From positions 1-35,169 of the forward strand of contig DVIR01000024.1 of NCBI GenBank assembly GCA_018711085.1: DNA of 35,169 bases, given 5' to 3'. Within the stretch, counting starts at the first letter, position 1. The number at the start of each line of letters is the position of its first letter. This document shows, in pieces, positions 25,573 through 33,295 of this stretch. Source of the stretch: Faeciplasma gallinarum. Its GTDB lineage: Bacteria > Bacillota > Clostridia > Oscillospirales > Ruminococcaceae. Made by a program: the position numbers and the translations under genes. The notes beneath the pieces were generated by a model. The model had not been told where the DNA came from, searched no databases, and worked only from the letters and a program-made list of their open reading frames with translations.

Positions 25573-26727
25573 ATGGCAAAAGCAAAAAGGCAGCTACGTT
25601 CAAAGGTATCAGAAACGAAAAAGCAGCTACGCTCAAAGGTATCGGAAACGAAAAGGCAGCTACGCTCAAAGGTATCGGAAACGAAAAGGCAGCTACGCTC
25701 AAAGGCATTAGAAACGAAAAGACAGCTACGCTCAAAGACGCCGGAAACGAAAAAGCAGCTAAGTTCAAAGTTTAAAAGAAAGCTTGCACTTATAACTGCG
25801 GTGTGCTGCGTCATGTCCGGCACGGTGACGTATGTCGTGCTGAGCATGGCGGCAAACGCAGGCAAAAGACATGCGCAGATGACGCAAAGCGAGCCCGACT
25901 ATGTCAGATATGCATCTATGGGTTACAGCTTTGACACTGTCACATCAAAGAAAAACGTTTTGCTTTCACTCACCGATTCGGGACAGCTCTGCCGTGCACA
26001 TCTGATGTGCTTTGATGTTGACAAGCACACCCTTGATGTCGTGGAGATACCGGTGTCGGCGGAACTTGAAGTCGATGATTTTTCCGGCACGCTTGAGCAG
26101 GCGTATGAAACGGGTGTTTACCGAGATATAGTCAGCCATGCGCTGATGATAAAAATCGACGTGAGCGCCGAAATGGACACTCAGGCGCTGTCCGATTGCG
26201 TCAGCGCAGTCGGCGGAGTTTCGATTGATGTTGATAAGCCGGTGAACTTAGGCAAGTATACTCTCTCGGACGGAAAGAGAAAGCTCACCGGAAGCGTAGC
26301 TCAGATGCTTGCAAACGACGGCGCGGCATATTCGGAAAACAGACTTGACAGCGCGCTTGCCTACAGACAGTTTTTTGCCTCTGCACTCGATACGCTTGAC
26401 CGCATGGGCGGGGCAACGTGGTTTTCAAAGCTCTTGGACATAATCGTGAACGAGGTTAAATCAGACGCCGACATAAATGAGATGATAGAGCTTGTAAACC
26501 TGTTTAACAGCGTCAATATGGATAAAACCGATGTTTTCATGTTCCCGGGACAGGCGCTTTCGGGAGTGTTTGCCGCCGATAAAGAGCAGCTTGCGCAGGT
26601 TCTGAACGAGCATTTTCGTGTAAAGGACGTTGAAGTCCCTGCGGATGAACTCGGATTTAAAAATTATGACGGAGTTTTGGACAGCTTTGACGGCGTTGCC
26701 GTAAATATAAGACAAATTTTAACATAA
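25573..26727 (+). CDS. Divergent LytR-CpsA-Psr (LCP) domain membrane protein
   Basis: LCP enzymes attach glycopolymers to peptidoglycan. This 384-residue protein has a cytoplasmic N-terminus of five and a half 11-residue repeats (Q-L-R-S-K-V-S-E-T-K-R), one membrane span (LALITAVCCVMSGTVTYVVL, about 69-88) and an external domain. The LCP fold is suggested by KKNVLLSLTDSG, LMCFDVDKHTLDVVEIP, the VGGVSIDVDKPVNL strand, and RKLTGSVAQMLAND...RLDSALAYRQFF. Typical catalytic positions look altered: the IPRD motif reads IPVSA and R-x-D reads RAH, so glycopolymer transferase activity is doubtful. ATG 25573 has only weak upstream site candidates. Position between nadD/yqeK and rsfS is the usual place for an LCP gene in Clostridia. 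The family call is moderate. Confidence 0.75.
   Translation: MAKAKRQLRSKVSETKKQLRSKVSETKRQLRSKVSETKRQLRSKALETKRQLRSKTPETKKQLSSKFKRKLALITAVCCVMSGTVTYVVLSMAANAGKRHAQMTQSEPDYVRYASMGYSFDTVTSKKNVLLSLTDSGQLCRAHLMCFDVDKHTLDVVEIPVSAELEVDDFSGTLEQAYETGVYRDIVSHALMIKIDVSAEMDTQALSDCVSAVGGVSIDVDKPVNLGKYTLSDGKRKLTGSVAQMLANDGAAYSENRLDSALAYRQFFASALDTLDRMGGATWFSKLLDIIVNEVKSDADINEMIELVNLFNSVNMDKTDVFMFPGQALSGVFAADKEQLAQVLNEHFRVKDVEVPADELGFKNYDGVLDSFDGVAVNIRQILT
25585..25770 (+). repeat. 33-bp tandem repeats encoding an 11-residue cationic repeat
   Basis: Five 33-bp units begin at 25585, 25618, 25651, 25684 and 25717, with a partial sixth from 25750. Units 2 and 3 are almost identical at the DNA level. The encoded period K-(K/R)-Q-L-R-S-K-x-x-E-T is 11 residues (hendecad), compatible with a long helix. 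Because 33 is a multiple of 3, other frames also stay open. Confidence 0.95.
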
Positions 26728-26741
26728 AGGAAAGTGATAAC

Positions 26742-27092
26742 ATGACGCAAAAAGAAAAGCTCACCGAGATAGTCAAGGCGCTTGACTCAAAGAAGGCGGA
26801 AGACATCCGCGTAATTCGCATAGGCGACCTCACGATTATAGCGGATTATTTCGTTATAGCCAACGGAACGTCCACCACCCACACAAGAGGACTTGCAGAT
26901 GAAGTAGAGTTTAAGCTCGGCGAAAAGGGTGTAAAGCCCGACCATATTGAGGGCTTTGACGGCGCAAGCTGGATAGCAATGGATTACGGCGACATCATAG
27001 TTCATGTTTTCTATAAGGATGCAAGAAAAGATTATGCGCTTGAAAAACTGTGGAGCGACGGCGAAGCGGTTGACATAAGCACTTTAATGTGA
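26742..27092 (+). CDS. rsfS: Ribosomal silencing factor RsfS
   Basis: RsfS binds L14 on the 50S subunit and blocks subunit joining when nutrients are short. The 116-residue protein has the family core: LDSKKAEDIRVIRIGDLTII, ADYFVIANGTSTTHTRGLAD, GFDGASWIAMDYGDIIVHVF and YALEKLWSDG. AAAGGAAAG (26726-26734) precedes the ATG. It lies 14 nt after the LCP gene and upstream of leuS. The last codons hold a -35 box for the leuS promoter (27070-27075). Confidence 0.96.
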   Translation: MTQKEKLTEIVKALDSKKAEDIRVIRIGDLTIIADYFVIANGTSTTHTRGLADEVEFKLGEKGVKPDHIEGFDGASWIAMDYGDIIVHVFYKDARKDYALEKLWSDGEAVDISTLM

Positions 27093-27098
27093 TATAAT
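27070..27098 (+). promoter_or_regulatory. Perfect sigma-A promoter for leuS inside the rsfS end
   Basis: TTGACA (27070-27075) lies within the final rsfS codons. After a 17-nt spacer, TATAAT (27093-27098) starts on the base after the rsfS stop. Predicted transcription start near 27105 leaves a leader of about 29 nt, too short for a T-box. Confidence 0.88.
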
Positions 27099-27133
27099 GA
27101 TAAATCATTTTGTTGTTTAAAGGACTGGTACAG

Positions 27134-29539
27134 ATGAAATATAACTTTGAAGCCGTGGAGAACAAATGGCAAAAGTTTTGGGAGGATAACGGCACTTTTG
27201 AGGCGCACATAGACCCGTCGAAGAAGAAGTTTTATGCGCTCGTAGAGTTTCCTTACCCTTCCGGAGCGGGCATGCATGTAGGACATATAAAGGCGTACTC
27301 CGGTCTTGAGGTAATAGGCAGAAAGAAAAGACTCGAAGGATATAACGTGCTTTTCCCGATAGGCTTTGACGCCTTCGGACTTCCCGCAGAAAACTATGCC
27401 ATTAAGACAGGCATCCACCCCAGGATATCCACGGATAAGAACATAAAGTATTTTTCCGAGCAGCTCAAAAAAGTGGGATTTGCTTTTGACTGGTCGAGAA
27501 CTATAGATACAACCGACCCGGGATATTATAAGTGGACGCAGTGGATTTTCCTGAAGATGTTCGAGCACGGACTTGCTTTCAGGGATAAGACGCTTGTAAA
27601 CTACTGCCCGAGCTGCAAGGTTGTCCTTTCAAACGAAGATTCCCAGGGCGGAAAATGCGACATATGCCACAGCGATATAATTCAAAAGTCAAAGGACGTG
27701 TGGTATTTAAGAATCACCGCATACTGCGACAGACTTTTGGAGGGACTCAAGGAGGTTGACTACCTCCCGAATATAAAGCTTCAGCAGGAAAACTGGATAG
27801 GAAAGTCCACCGGTGCGTTTGTAAACTTTGAGATAAAGGGCTTGTCCGAAAAGCTCAGAATATACACCACCCGCCCCGACACGCTTTACGGTGTAACGTT
27901 CATGGTCATTGCTCCTGAGCATCCCATAATAGATGAAAACAGCAGCATGATATCCAACATGGATGAAATATCTGCATATAGAGCCGAGTGCGCTAAAAAG
28001 ACGGAGTTTGAAAGAACTCAGCTTGTCAAGGACAAGACGGGCGTGAAAATAGACGGACTTACCGCAATCAACCCCGTAAACGGCAAGGAAATACCCGTGT
28101 ACATATCCGATTACGTCATGATGGGATACGGAACGGGCGCTATCATGGCTGTTCCTGCGCATGATCAGCGTGACTATGAGTTTGCAAAGAAGTTCGGCAT
28201 AGATATTATCGAGGTCATCAAGGGCGGAGACATCTCAAAGGAGGCGTATACCGGCGACGGCGAGATGGTCAACTCCGGAGTGCTGAACGGAATGACAAAT
28301 AAAAAGGACTCTATCGAAAAGATGCTTGAGTACCTTGAGCAAAAGGGAATAGGCGAAAAGGGCGTTCAGTATAAAATGAAGGACTGGGCGTTCAACCGTC
28401 AAAGATATTGGGGCGAGCCTATACCTATTATCTACTGCGAGCACTGCGGCATGGTTGCGGTGCCGTATGACGAGCTGCCGCTGAAACTTCCCGAGGTTGA
28501 AAACTTTGTACCCGGATCGGACGGCGAAAGCCCGCTTGCCAAGATTGACTCCTTCGTAAATTGCAAGTGCCCCAAGTGCGGAGCGCCCGCAAAGAGAGAA
28601 ACCGATACAATGCCTCAGTGGGCAGGATCGTCGTGGTATTACCTCAGATATTGCGACCCGCATAACGATAAAGAGCTTGCGTCTAAGGAGTCTTTGGAGT
28701 ATTGGATGCCGGTAGATTGGTACAACGGCGGCATGGAGCATGTCACAAGGCATATGATCTACTCTCGCTTCTGGCATAAGTTCCTTTACGATATCGGCGT
28801 TGTGAATACCGATGAGCCGTACATGAAGCGCACCGCTCAGGGATTGATACTCGGACCCGACGGCGAGAAGATGAGCAAATCCAAGGGCAATGTAATCGAT
28901 CCGCTCGATGTTATAAAGGCTTACGGCGCGGACGTGCTCAGAGTTTACGCTTTGTTTATGGGCGATTATGAAAAGGCTGCCCCGTGGAGCGACTCAAGCG
29001 TCAAGGGCTGCAAGAGATTTTTGGACAGAGTATGGTCTTTGGCCGATATGCTTACAGATGACGAGGGCTACAGACCGCACTTCGCCTCGAAGATGCATAA
29101 GCTGATAAAGAAGGTCAGCGCAGATATAGACGGCATGAAGTTCAATACCGCCATAGCTGCCATGATGACAATACTCAACGATTTCTATCAGGACGGTTCG
29201 ATAAGCCGCGGAGAGCTTAAGGACTTTTTGATAATGCTTTATCCGTTTGCACCGCATATAACAGAGGAAATGTATCAAAACTGCGGCTTCGGCGGATATA
29301 TCCATGACGCAAAGTGGCCGGAGTTCGATGAATCAATGTGCAAGGACGACGAGATAGAAATTGCCGTCCAGATAAACGGAAAACTCAAGGACAGGGCTGT
29401 CATATCCGCAGATGCTGCTCAGGATGAGGTCTTGGAGCTTGTAAAGAAGAACCAGAAGATTGCAGCAGAGCTTGACGGAAAGACAATTGTAAAAGAAATC
29501 TACGTAAAAGGCAAGCTTGTAAACATAGTCGTCAGGTAA
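27134..29539 (+). CDS. leuS: Leucyl-tRNA synthetase
   Basis: LeuRS charges tRNA-Leu. The 801-residue class I synthetase has the HIGH-type motif GMHVGHIKAY (about residue 46), a zinc-binding insert with YCPSCKVVL and KCDICHSD, the CP1 editing domain (TTRPDTLYGVTFMVIAPEHP and GAIMAVPAHDQRDYEFA), WAGSSWYYLRY, and the KMSKS motif EKMSKSKGNVIDP (about 578). The anticodon-binding and C-terminal domains follow. ATG 27134 is the start, with AAAGGA at 27118-27123 and the standard N-terminus MKYNFEAVENKWQKFW; an upstream frame to 27110 is not needed. Expression is from its own consensus promoter, with no T-box leader. Confidence 0.98.
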   Translation: MKYNFEAVENKWQKFWEDNGTFEAHIDPSKKKFYALVEFPYPSGAGMHVGHIKAYSGLEVIGRKKRLEGYNVLFPIGFDAFGLPAENYAIKTGIHPRISTDKNIKYFSEQLKKVGFAFDWSRTIDTTDPGYYKWTQWIFLKMFEHGLAFRDKTLVNYCPSCKVVLSNEDSQGGKCDICHSDIIQKSKDVWYLRITAYCDRLLEGLKEVDYLPNIKLQQENWIGKSTGAFVNFEIKGLSEKLRIYTTRPDTLYGVTFMVIAPEHPIIDENSSMISNMDEISAYRAECAKKTEFERTQLVKDKTGVKIDGLTAINPVNGKEIPVYISDYVMMGYGTGAIMAVPAHDQRDYEFAKKFGIDIIEVIKGGDISKEAYTGDGEMVNSGVLNGMTNKKDSIEKMLEYLEQKGIGEKGVQYKMKDWAFNRQRYWGEPIPIIYCEHCGMVAVPYDELPLKLPEVENFVPGSDGESPLAKIDSFVNCKCPKCGAPAKRETDTMPQWAGSSWYYLRYCDPHNDKELASKESLEYWMPVDWYNGGMEHVTRHMIYSRFWHKFLYDIGVVNTDEPYMKRTAQGLILGPDGEKMSKSKGNVIDPLDVIKAYGADVLRVYALFMGDYEKAAPWSDSSVKGCKRFLDRVWSLADMLTDDEGYRPHFASKMHKLIKKVSADIDGMKFNTAIAAMMTILNDFYQDGSISRGELKDFLIMLYPFAPHITEEMYQNCGFGGYIHDAKWPEFDESMCKDDEIEIAVQINGKLKDRAVISADAAQDEVLELVKKNQKIAAELDGKTIVKEIYVKGKLVNIVVR

Positions 29540-29627
29540 AGCCGCAAGATAAGCAGTTTAAAGCTTTTCACTTAGCTGCGGGCAAATAATCGGGCAAATA
29601 AATGTTTATGAAAATTTAAAATTACTA

Positions 29628-29656
29628 TTGACTAATTGTTTAGGCAGACGTATAAT
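29628..29656 (+). promoter_or_regulatory. Strong sigma-A promoter of rpsU
   Basis: TTGACT (29628-29633), a 17-nt spacer and TATAAT (29651-29656). Transcription should begin near 29663, about 60 nt before the rpsU start. Confidence 0.9.
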
Positions 29657-29665
29657 AAACGTTAG

Positions 29666-29714
29666 TTACATTAATGACTAATGTAAAATCCTCTGCCCAT
29701 GCGGCAAAGGGAGG
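29666..29714 (+). promoter_or_regulatory. rpsU 5' leader: start-site dyad and SD-sequestering hairpin
   Basis: An 8-bp perfect inverted repeat TTACATTA (29666-29673) / TAATGTAA (29679-29686) lies at the very 5' end of the predicted transcript. A second fold pairs TGCC (29694-29697) with GGCA (29703-29706), extended by CCTC (29690-29693) with GAGG (29711-29714), which would mask the rpsU ribosome-binding site. Folding is by eye only. Confidence 0.45.
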
Positions 29715-29723
29715 GAACAGTAA

Positions 29724-29897
29724 ATGGCAGAAGTACGTGTCGGTAAAAATGAATCGCTGGAGACCGCGCTCAAGCGCTTCAAGAGATCCTGCGCAAGAGA
29801 CGGTGTTATTGCCGAGGTGCGCAAGAGAGAGCATTACGAGAAGCCTTCGGTAAAGCGCAAAAAGAAGTCTGAAGCTGCTCGTAAGCGCAAGTACTAA
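29724..29897 (+). CDS. rpsU: 30S ribosomal protein bS21
   Basis: This 57-residue, very basic protein begins MAEVRVGKNESLETALKRFK, followed by CARDGVIAEVRKREHYEKPS and a lysine/arginine-rich tail ending in RKY, which is S21. It has an AAAGGGAGGG site (29706-29715), a strong promoter at 29628 and a terminator at 29916, so it is mainly a single-gene transcript. S21 takes part in start-codon selection on the 30S subunit. Confidence 0.97.
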   Translation: MAEVRVGKNESLETALKRFKRSCARDGVIAEVRKREHYEKPSVKRKKKSEAARKRKY

Positions 29898-29915
29898 TAA
29901 CAGTATAATTTTAAG

Positions 29916-29950
29916 AAAAGCGAGCAGTCTGTCTGTTCGCTTTTGTTTTT
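29916..29950 (+). terminator. Intrinsic terminator between rpsU and yqeG
   Basis: AAAAGCGAGCAG (29916-29927) pairs with CTGTTCGCTTTT (29933-29944) over 12 bp with one G-T wobble and a 5-nt loop, followed by GTTTTT. The yqeG ribosome-binding site GGAGG starts on the next base (29951), so yqeG depends on readthrough or another promoter. Confidence 0.9.
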
Positions 29951-29967
29951 GGAGGCATGGTAAGCGG

Positions 29968-30474
29968 ATGCTTTTCAGACCTGAATATGTTTTTGATTCC
30001 ATAGCCGATGTGAGCATAGAGTTTTTAGAGCGCGAAAATATCAAAGCACTCATACTCGACCTCGACAACACGCTCACCACGCACAACAACCCTGTTCCGA
30101 ACGAGAGGATAGGCAAATGGCTTGATGCGATGAAAAAAACCGATGTTAAAATGATTATTTTGTCAAACAACCATTATGAGAGAGTAAAACCCTTTGCGGA
30201 CGTTTTGGGGCTTGATTTTGTGTGCGATGCCGGAAAGCCGCTTTCAAAAGGCTACAAAAGGGCTCTTTCGGAGCTTGGCACAGACAAGTCGGAGACTGCG
30301 TCCGTCGGCGATCAGATTTTCACCGATGTTTTGGGCAGCGGACTTGCGGGAATAAGAAGTATATTCACCTTCCCGATTGTGTATGAGACCGGCTTTTGGT
30401 TCAGAGTTAAAAGAGCGCTTGAAAAGCCGCTTTTGCCTAAGAGAAAAAGAATACAAAAGGATGTGAATCTATGA
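29968..30474 (+). CDS. YqeG-family HAD-IIIA phosphatase
   Basis: This 168-residue HAD superfamily protein has motif I LILDLDNTLT (about residues 29-38), motif II IILSNN, and motifs III/IV in KPLSKGYKRAL and VGDQIFTDVLGS. The N-terminus LFRPEYVFDSI is typical of YqeG. Bacterial YqeG commonly neighbours ribosome-related genes; related proteins in other organisms include phosphatidylglycerophosphate phosphatases, but the substrate here is not established. GGAGG (29951-29955) is 12 nt before the ATG. The stop overlaps the next start as ATGA. Confidence 0.92.
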   Translation: MLFRPEYVFDSIADVSIEFLERENIKALILDLDNTLTTHNNPVPNERIGKWLDAMKKTDVKMIILSNNHYERVKPFADVLGLDFVCDAGKPLSKGYKRALSELGTDKSETASVGDQIFTDVLGSGLAGIRSIFTFPIVYETGFWFRVKRALEKPLLPKRKRIQKDVNL

Positions 30475-31328
30475 ATGCTTTGTTCGGTCCGGCGGGAAGC
30501 TCGGAGGACTTTTTGAAAAAATATAAATCGTCTAAGGATATGCCCGCATACCTTGAGCAGCTTGGGCTTGATGCGTTTGAATATCAGTGCGGACAGGGCG
30601 TAAGAGTCACCGATGCCTCTGCGGCAGCGCTCAACAGCGAGGCGCAAAAGCACGGCATAAAACTCTCCCTGCACTCGCCGTATTTTATATCCTTGTCAAG
30701 CGTCGAGGAGCAAAAGCGAGACAAGAGCATAGACTACATACTTCAAAGCTGCAGGGCAGCTCAAAAAATCGGGGCGGACAGGATAGTCATACATTCCGGC
30801 TCCTGCTCAAAGATGACAAGAGAATATGCGCTTGAGCTTGCAAAGGATACTTTGAAAAGGGCAAGGAAAATGGCTGTTGATGAGGGCTATGAGCAAATAC
30901 ACTTTTGCCCCGAGACAATGGGAAAGATAAATCAGCTCGGCACGCTTGAGGAGGTTTTGGAGCTTTCGGCGCTTGACGACAGCTTTATACCCTGCATAGA
31001 TTTCGGACACCTAAACGCAAGGACGCTTGGCGAGGTCAACTCATATGAGGCGTTTGAGCACATTCTTGACAGGATACAGGACAAACTCGGCAGCGACAGA
31101 CTCAAGACGTTCCACTCCCACTTCTCAAAAATCGAGTATACTCAAAACGGCGGTGAAAAAAGACATCTTACGTTTGAGGACAACGTGTACGGCCCTGATT
31201 ATGAGCCGCTGATGGAGCTTGTGGCAAAAAAACAGCTCGCACCTACGTTTATATGTGAGAGCGCGGGAACTCAGTCGTTCGACGCGCTTGCAATGAAAAC
31301 TGCATATTTAAAATTTTTAAGTATATAA
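30471..31328 (+). CDS. Endonuclease IV-like TIM-barrel protein (AP endonuclease family 2)
   Basis: The 285-residue protein matches the endonuclease IV fold that cuts DNA at abasic sites using a zinc cluster. Likely metal ligands are in LSLHSPYF, RIVIHSGS, HFCPETMGK, CIDFGHLNA, FHSHFSKIEY and FICESAGT. Length and the opening FGPAGSSEDFLKKY fit a clostridial Nfo-like subgroup, divergent from classical Nfo, so DNA-repair activity is probable rather than certain. It overlaps the yqeG stop by 4 nt (ATGA), indicating translational coupling. Confidence 0.85.
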   Translation: MNALFGPAGSSEDFLKKYKSSKDMPAYLEQLGLDAFEYQCGQGVRVTDASAAALNSEAQKHGIKLSLHSPYFISLSSVEEQKRDKSIDYILQSCRAAQKIGADRIVIHSGSCSKMTREYALELAKDTLKRARKMAVDEGYEQIHFCPETMGKINQLGTLEEVLELSALDDSFIPCIDFGHLNARTLGEVNSYEAFEHILDRIQDKLGSDRLKTFHSHFSKIEYTQNGGEKRHLTFEDNVYGPDYEPLMELVAKKQLAPTFICESAGTQSFDALAMKTAYLKFLSI

Positions 31329-31347
31329 ATCAGAAAGGATCTTTATC

Positions 31348-32415
31348 ATGAACAAATTTGAGAGACTTTTTGCGGTTCTTCCCGATGAAATCGATGCCGC
31401 AATCATCACATCAGATGTAAACCGCAGATATTTCAGCGGTATGAAGTCGTCCGCAGGCACTGTTGTGGCCTTTAGGGACAAAGCGTACCTTATAATCGAC
31501 TTCAGATATATCGAGGCTGCGACTAAGAAAGTCAAGGACGCACAGGTTATACTTCAGGGCAAGCTCTTTGACCAGATCAATGAGCTTCTTAAAAAGCATG
31601 GCGCAAAGACCGCCGCAATCGAAAGCGACACCATGACAGTGTCCATGCTGAATATGTATAAGGAGCGCATAACTGCGGCGGAAATCGTCTCTTCATCTGC
31701 GCTCAGCGATGCAATAGGCGAGCTGAGAATCGTCAAGACACAGGACGAGATAGATAAAATGATCAAAGCTCAGAGAATAGCTGAGGCTGCGTTTGAAAAT
31801 GTCCTTAACTTTATAAAGCCCGGCGTCACGGAAAAGGAAATAGGCCTTTGCCTTGACTACTATATGCTTAAAAACGGCGCAGAGGCCCTGTCCTTTGACA
31901 CTATAGCCATAACGGGAGCAAATACATCCCTGCCTCACGGAGTTCCCGGCGATAACGTCGTAAAGGAAGGCAGCTTTGTTCTGATGGATTACGGAGCTAC
32001 GTATGACGGATATCACAGCGATATGACAAGAACGGTGTGCGTCGGAAAGCCCACGGAAAAGATGGAGCAGGTGTATAACATCGTCCTTGACGCTCAGCTT
32101 AAAACCATAGCTGCAATCAAAGAGGGAATCACAGGTCACGATGCTGACAAGGTTGCAAGAGACGTCATCACCGCCGCGGGATACGGCGAGATGTTCGGAC
32201 ATTCTTTGGGACACGGCGTCGGCATGGAGATACACGAGGCTCCTACGGCAGCGCCTTCGTCCACTCGTGTTCTCAAGGAAAACATGATAGTAACCGTTGA
32301 GCCGGGAATATATATCCCCGGTGAGTTCGGCGTGCGCATAGAGGACTTCGTAATTGTAAAGAAGGACGGCTGCGAAAATATGACTCTGGCTAAGAAATCA
32401 CTTATTTCTTTGTAA
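31348..32415 (+). CDS. M24-family Xaa-Pro aminopeptidase
   Basis: This 355-residue metallopeptidase removes N-terminal residues preceding proline. After an N-terminal creatinase-like domain (residues 1 to about 125), the pita-bread domain shows the five dinuclear-metal ligands: D and D in LMDYGATYDGYHSDMTRT, H in GHSLGHGVGMEIHE, E in TVEPGIYIPG and E in RIEDFVIVK. AAAGGAT (31333-31339) precedes the ATG, 19 nt after the endonuclease-like gene. In Clostridia a gene of this type commonly precedes efp, as here. Confidence 0.95.
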   Translation: MNKFERLFAVLPDEIDAAIITSDVNRRYFSGMKSSAGTVVAFRDKAYLIIDFRYIEAATKKVKDAQVILQGKLFDQINELLKKHGAKTAAIESDTMTVSMLNMYKERITAAEIVSSSALSDAIGELRIVKTQDEIDKMIKAQRIAEAAFENVLNFIKPGVTEKEIGLCLDYYMLKNGAEALSFDTIAITGANTSLPHGVPGDNVVKEGSFVLMDYGATYDGYHSDMTRTVCVGKPTEKMEQVYNIVLDAQLKTIAAIKEGITGHDADKVARDVITAAGYGEMFGHSLGHGVGMEIHEAPTAAPSSTRVLKENMIVTVEPGIYIPGEFGVRIEDFVIVKKDGCENMTLAKKSLISL

Positions 32416-32421
32416 AACCCC

Positions 32422-32450
32422 TTGCATTATTGCTGAGTATCGGTTAAAAT
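32422..32450 (+). promoter_or_regulatory. Candidate sigma-A promoter of efp
   Basis: TTGCAT (32422-32427), a 17-nt spacer and TAAAAT (32445-32450). It lies just after the peptidase gene and about 124 nt before efp. Confidence 0.65.
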
Positions 32451-32573
32451 AAACTATAAGTCACTGTGCGATGCGGCCGTGCGGTATATGAAAGTTAATT
32501 ATAAGTATTATTTTTTGTCGGGATGCTGCCGCAATAATACAGCAGCTCGAAAAGAAACGGAGGACAATATTAT

Positions 32574-33131
32574 ATGATCACAGCAGGTGATTTCAGAAAC
32601 GGCGTAACATTTGAGGAGGACGGCAACGTAATGCAGGTTATCGAGTTCCAGCATGTAAAGCCGGGCAAGGGAGCTGCTTTCGTTAGAACCAAGACCAAGA
32701 ATGTTATAACAGGCGCTGTTGTAGAGAAGTCCTACAACCCCACCGCTAAATTCCCCACAGCCTTCATCGACAGAAGAGAAATGGAGTATTCCTATACAGA
32801 CGGCGAGCTGTATTACTTCATGGACACCGAGACGTATGAGCAGATTCCCGTAAGCCCCGCAGATGTCGGCGACAACTTTAAGTTCGTAAAGGAAAACATG
32901 GTTTGCACCGTTCTCTCTTACAAGGGAAAGGTGTTCGGCGTTGAGCCGCCTTACTTTGTTGACCTCAAGGTAACTCAGACCGACCCCGGATTTGCAGGCA
33001 ACACGGCTACAAACGCCACCAAGCCCGCAACTCTTGAGACCGGTGCAGAGATTAAGGTTCCTCTCTTCATCAACGAGGGCGACGTAATAAGAATTGACAC
33101 CAGAACCGGAGAGTATATGAGCAGAGCTTAA
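32574..33131 (+). CDS. efp: Translation elongation factor P
   Basis: EF-P relieves ribosomes stalled on polyproline. The 185-residue protein has the three-domain family length, starting MITAGDFRNGVTFEEDGNV. The modified-residue loop reads HVKPGKGAAFVR with lysine at position 32. The C-terminal OB domain has VTQTDPGFAGNTATNATKPA (signature-like) and ends IRIDTRTGEYMSRA. Lys32 with a P-G-K-G-A loop is compatible with several modification systems; no modification gene is present here. GGAGG (32560-32564) precedes it and a separate promoter is likely at 32422. Confidence 0.98.
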   Translation: MITAGDFRNGVTFEEDGNVMQVIEFQHVKPGKGAAFVRTKTKNVITGAVVEKSYNPTAKFPTAFIDRREMEYSYTDGELYYFMDTETYEQIPVSPADVGDNFKFVKENMVCTVLSYKGKVFGVEPPYFVDLKVTQTDPGFAGNTATNATKPATLETGAEIKVPLFINEGDVIRIDTRTGEYMSRA

Positions 33132-33295
33132 AGCCGCTCACTTTCTCCCGATGCTTGCGGCATGCGAACACGCTGTTTTTTACAAGGCAGGACGCTTGCC
33201 CGACGTCATTCATGCAACGGCAGACACGGCGATGCACGCATATTGCAAAGTGCGCGCTGTGAAATATGCAAATAATCTTTTTTAGGAGGGTTATT

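Noticed and set aside
25544..25573. Nine-codon upstream frame whose TAA overlaps the LCP ATG
   Set aside because: It has no ribosome-binding site at a workable distance, so the TAATG junction may be chance.
25585..25770. CRISPR-like array
   Set aside because: The repeats are directly adjacent with no spacers and are in frame in a coding sequence.
25566..25775. Overlapping 69-codon frame starting at ATG 25566
   Set aside because: It is a by-product of the 33-bp repeat, which keeps all frames periodic. The LCP frame continues into a membrane span and domain.
33132..33295. Possible RNA element or promoter between efp and the zinc-ribbon gene
   Set aside because: Only short, imperfect inverted repeats and a poor TTGCAA box were seen. 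Nothing reached a standard I could support.
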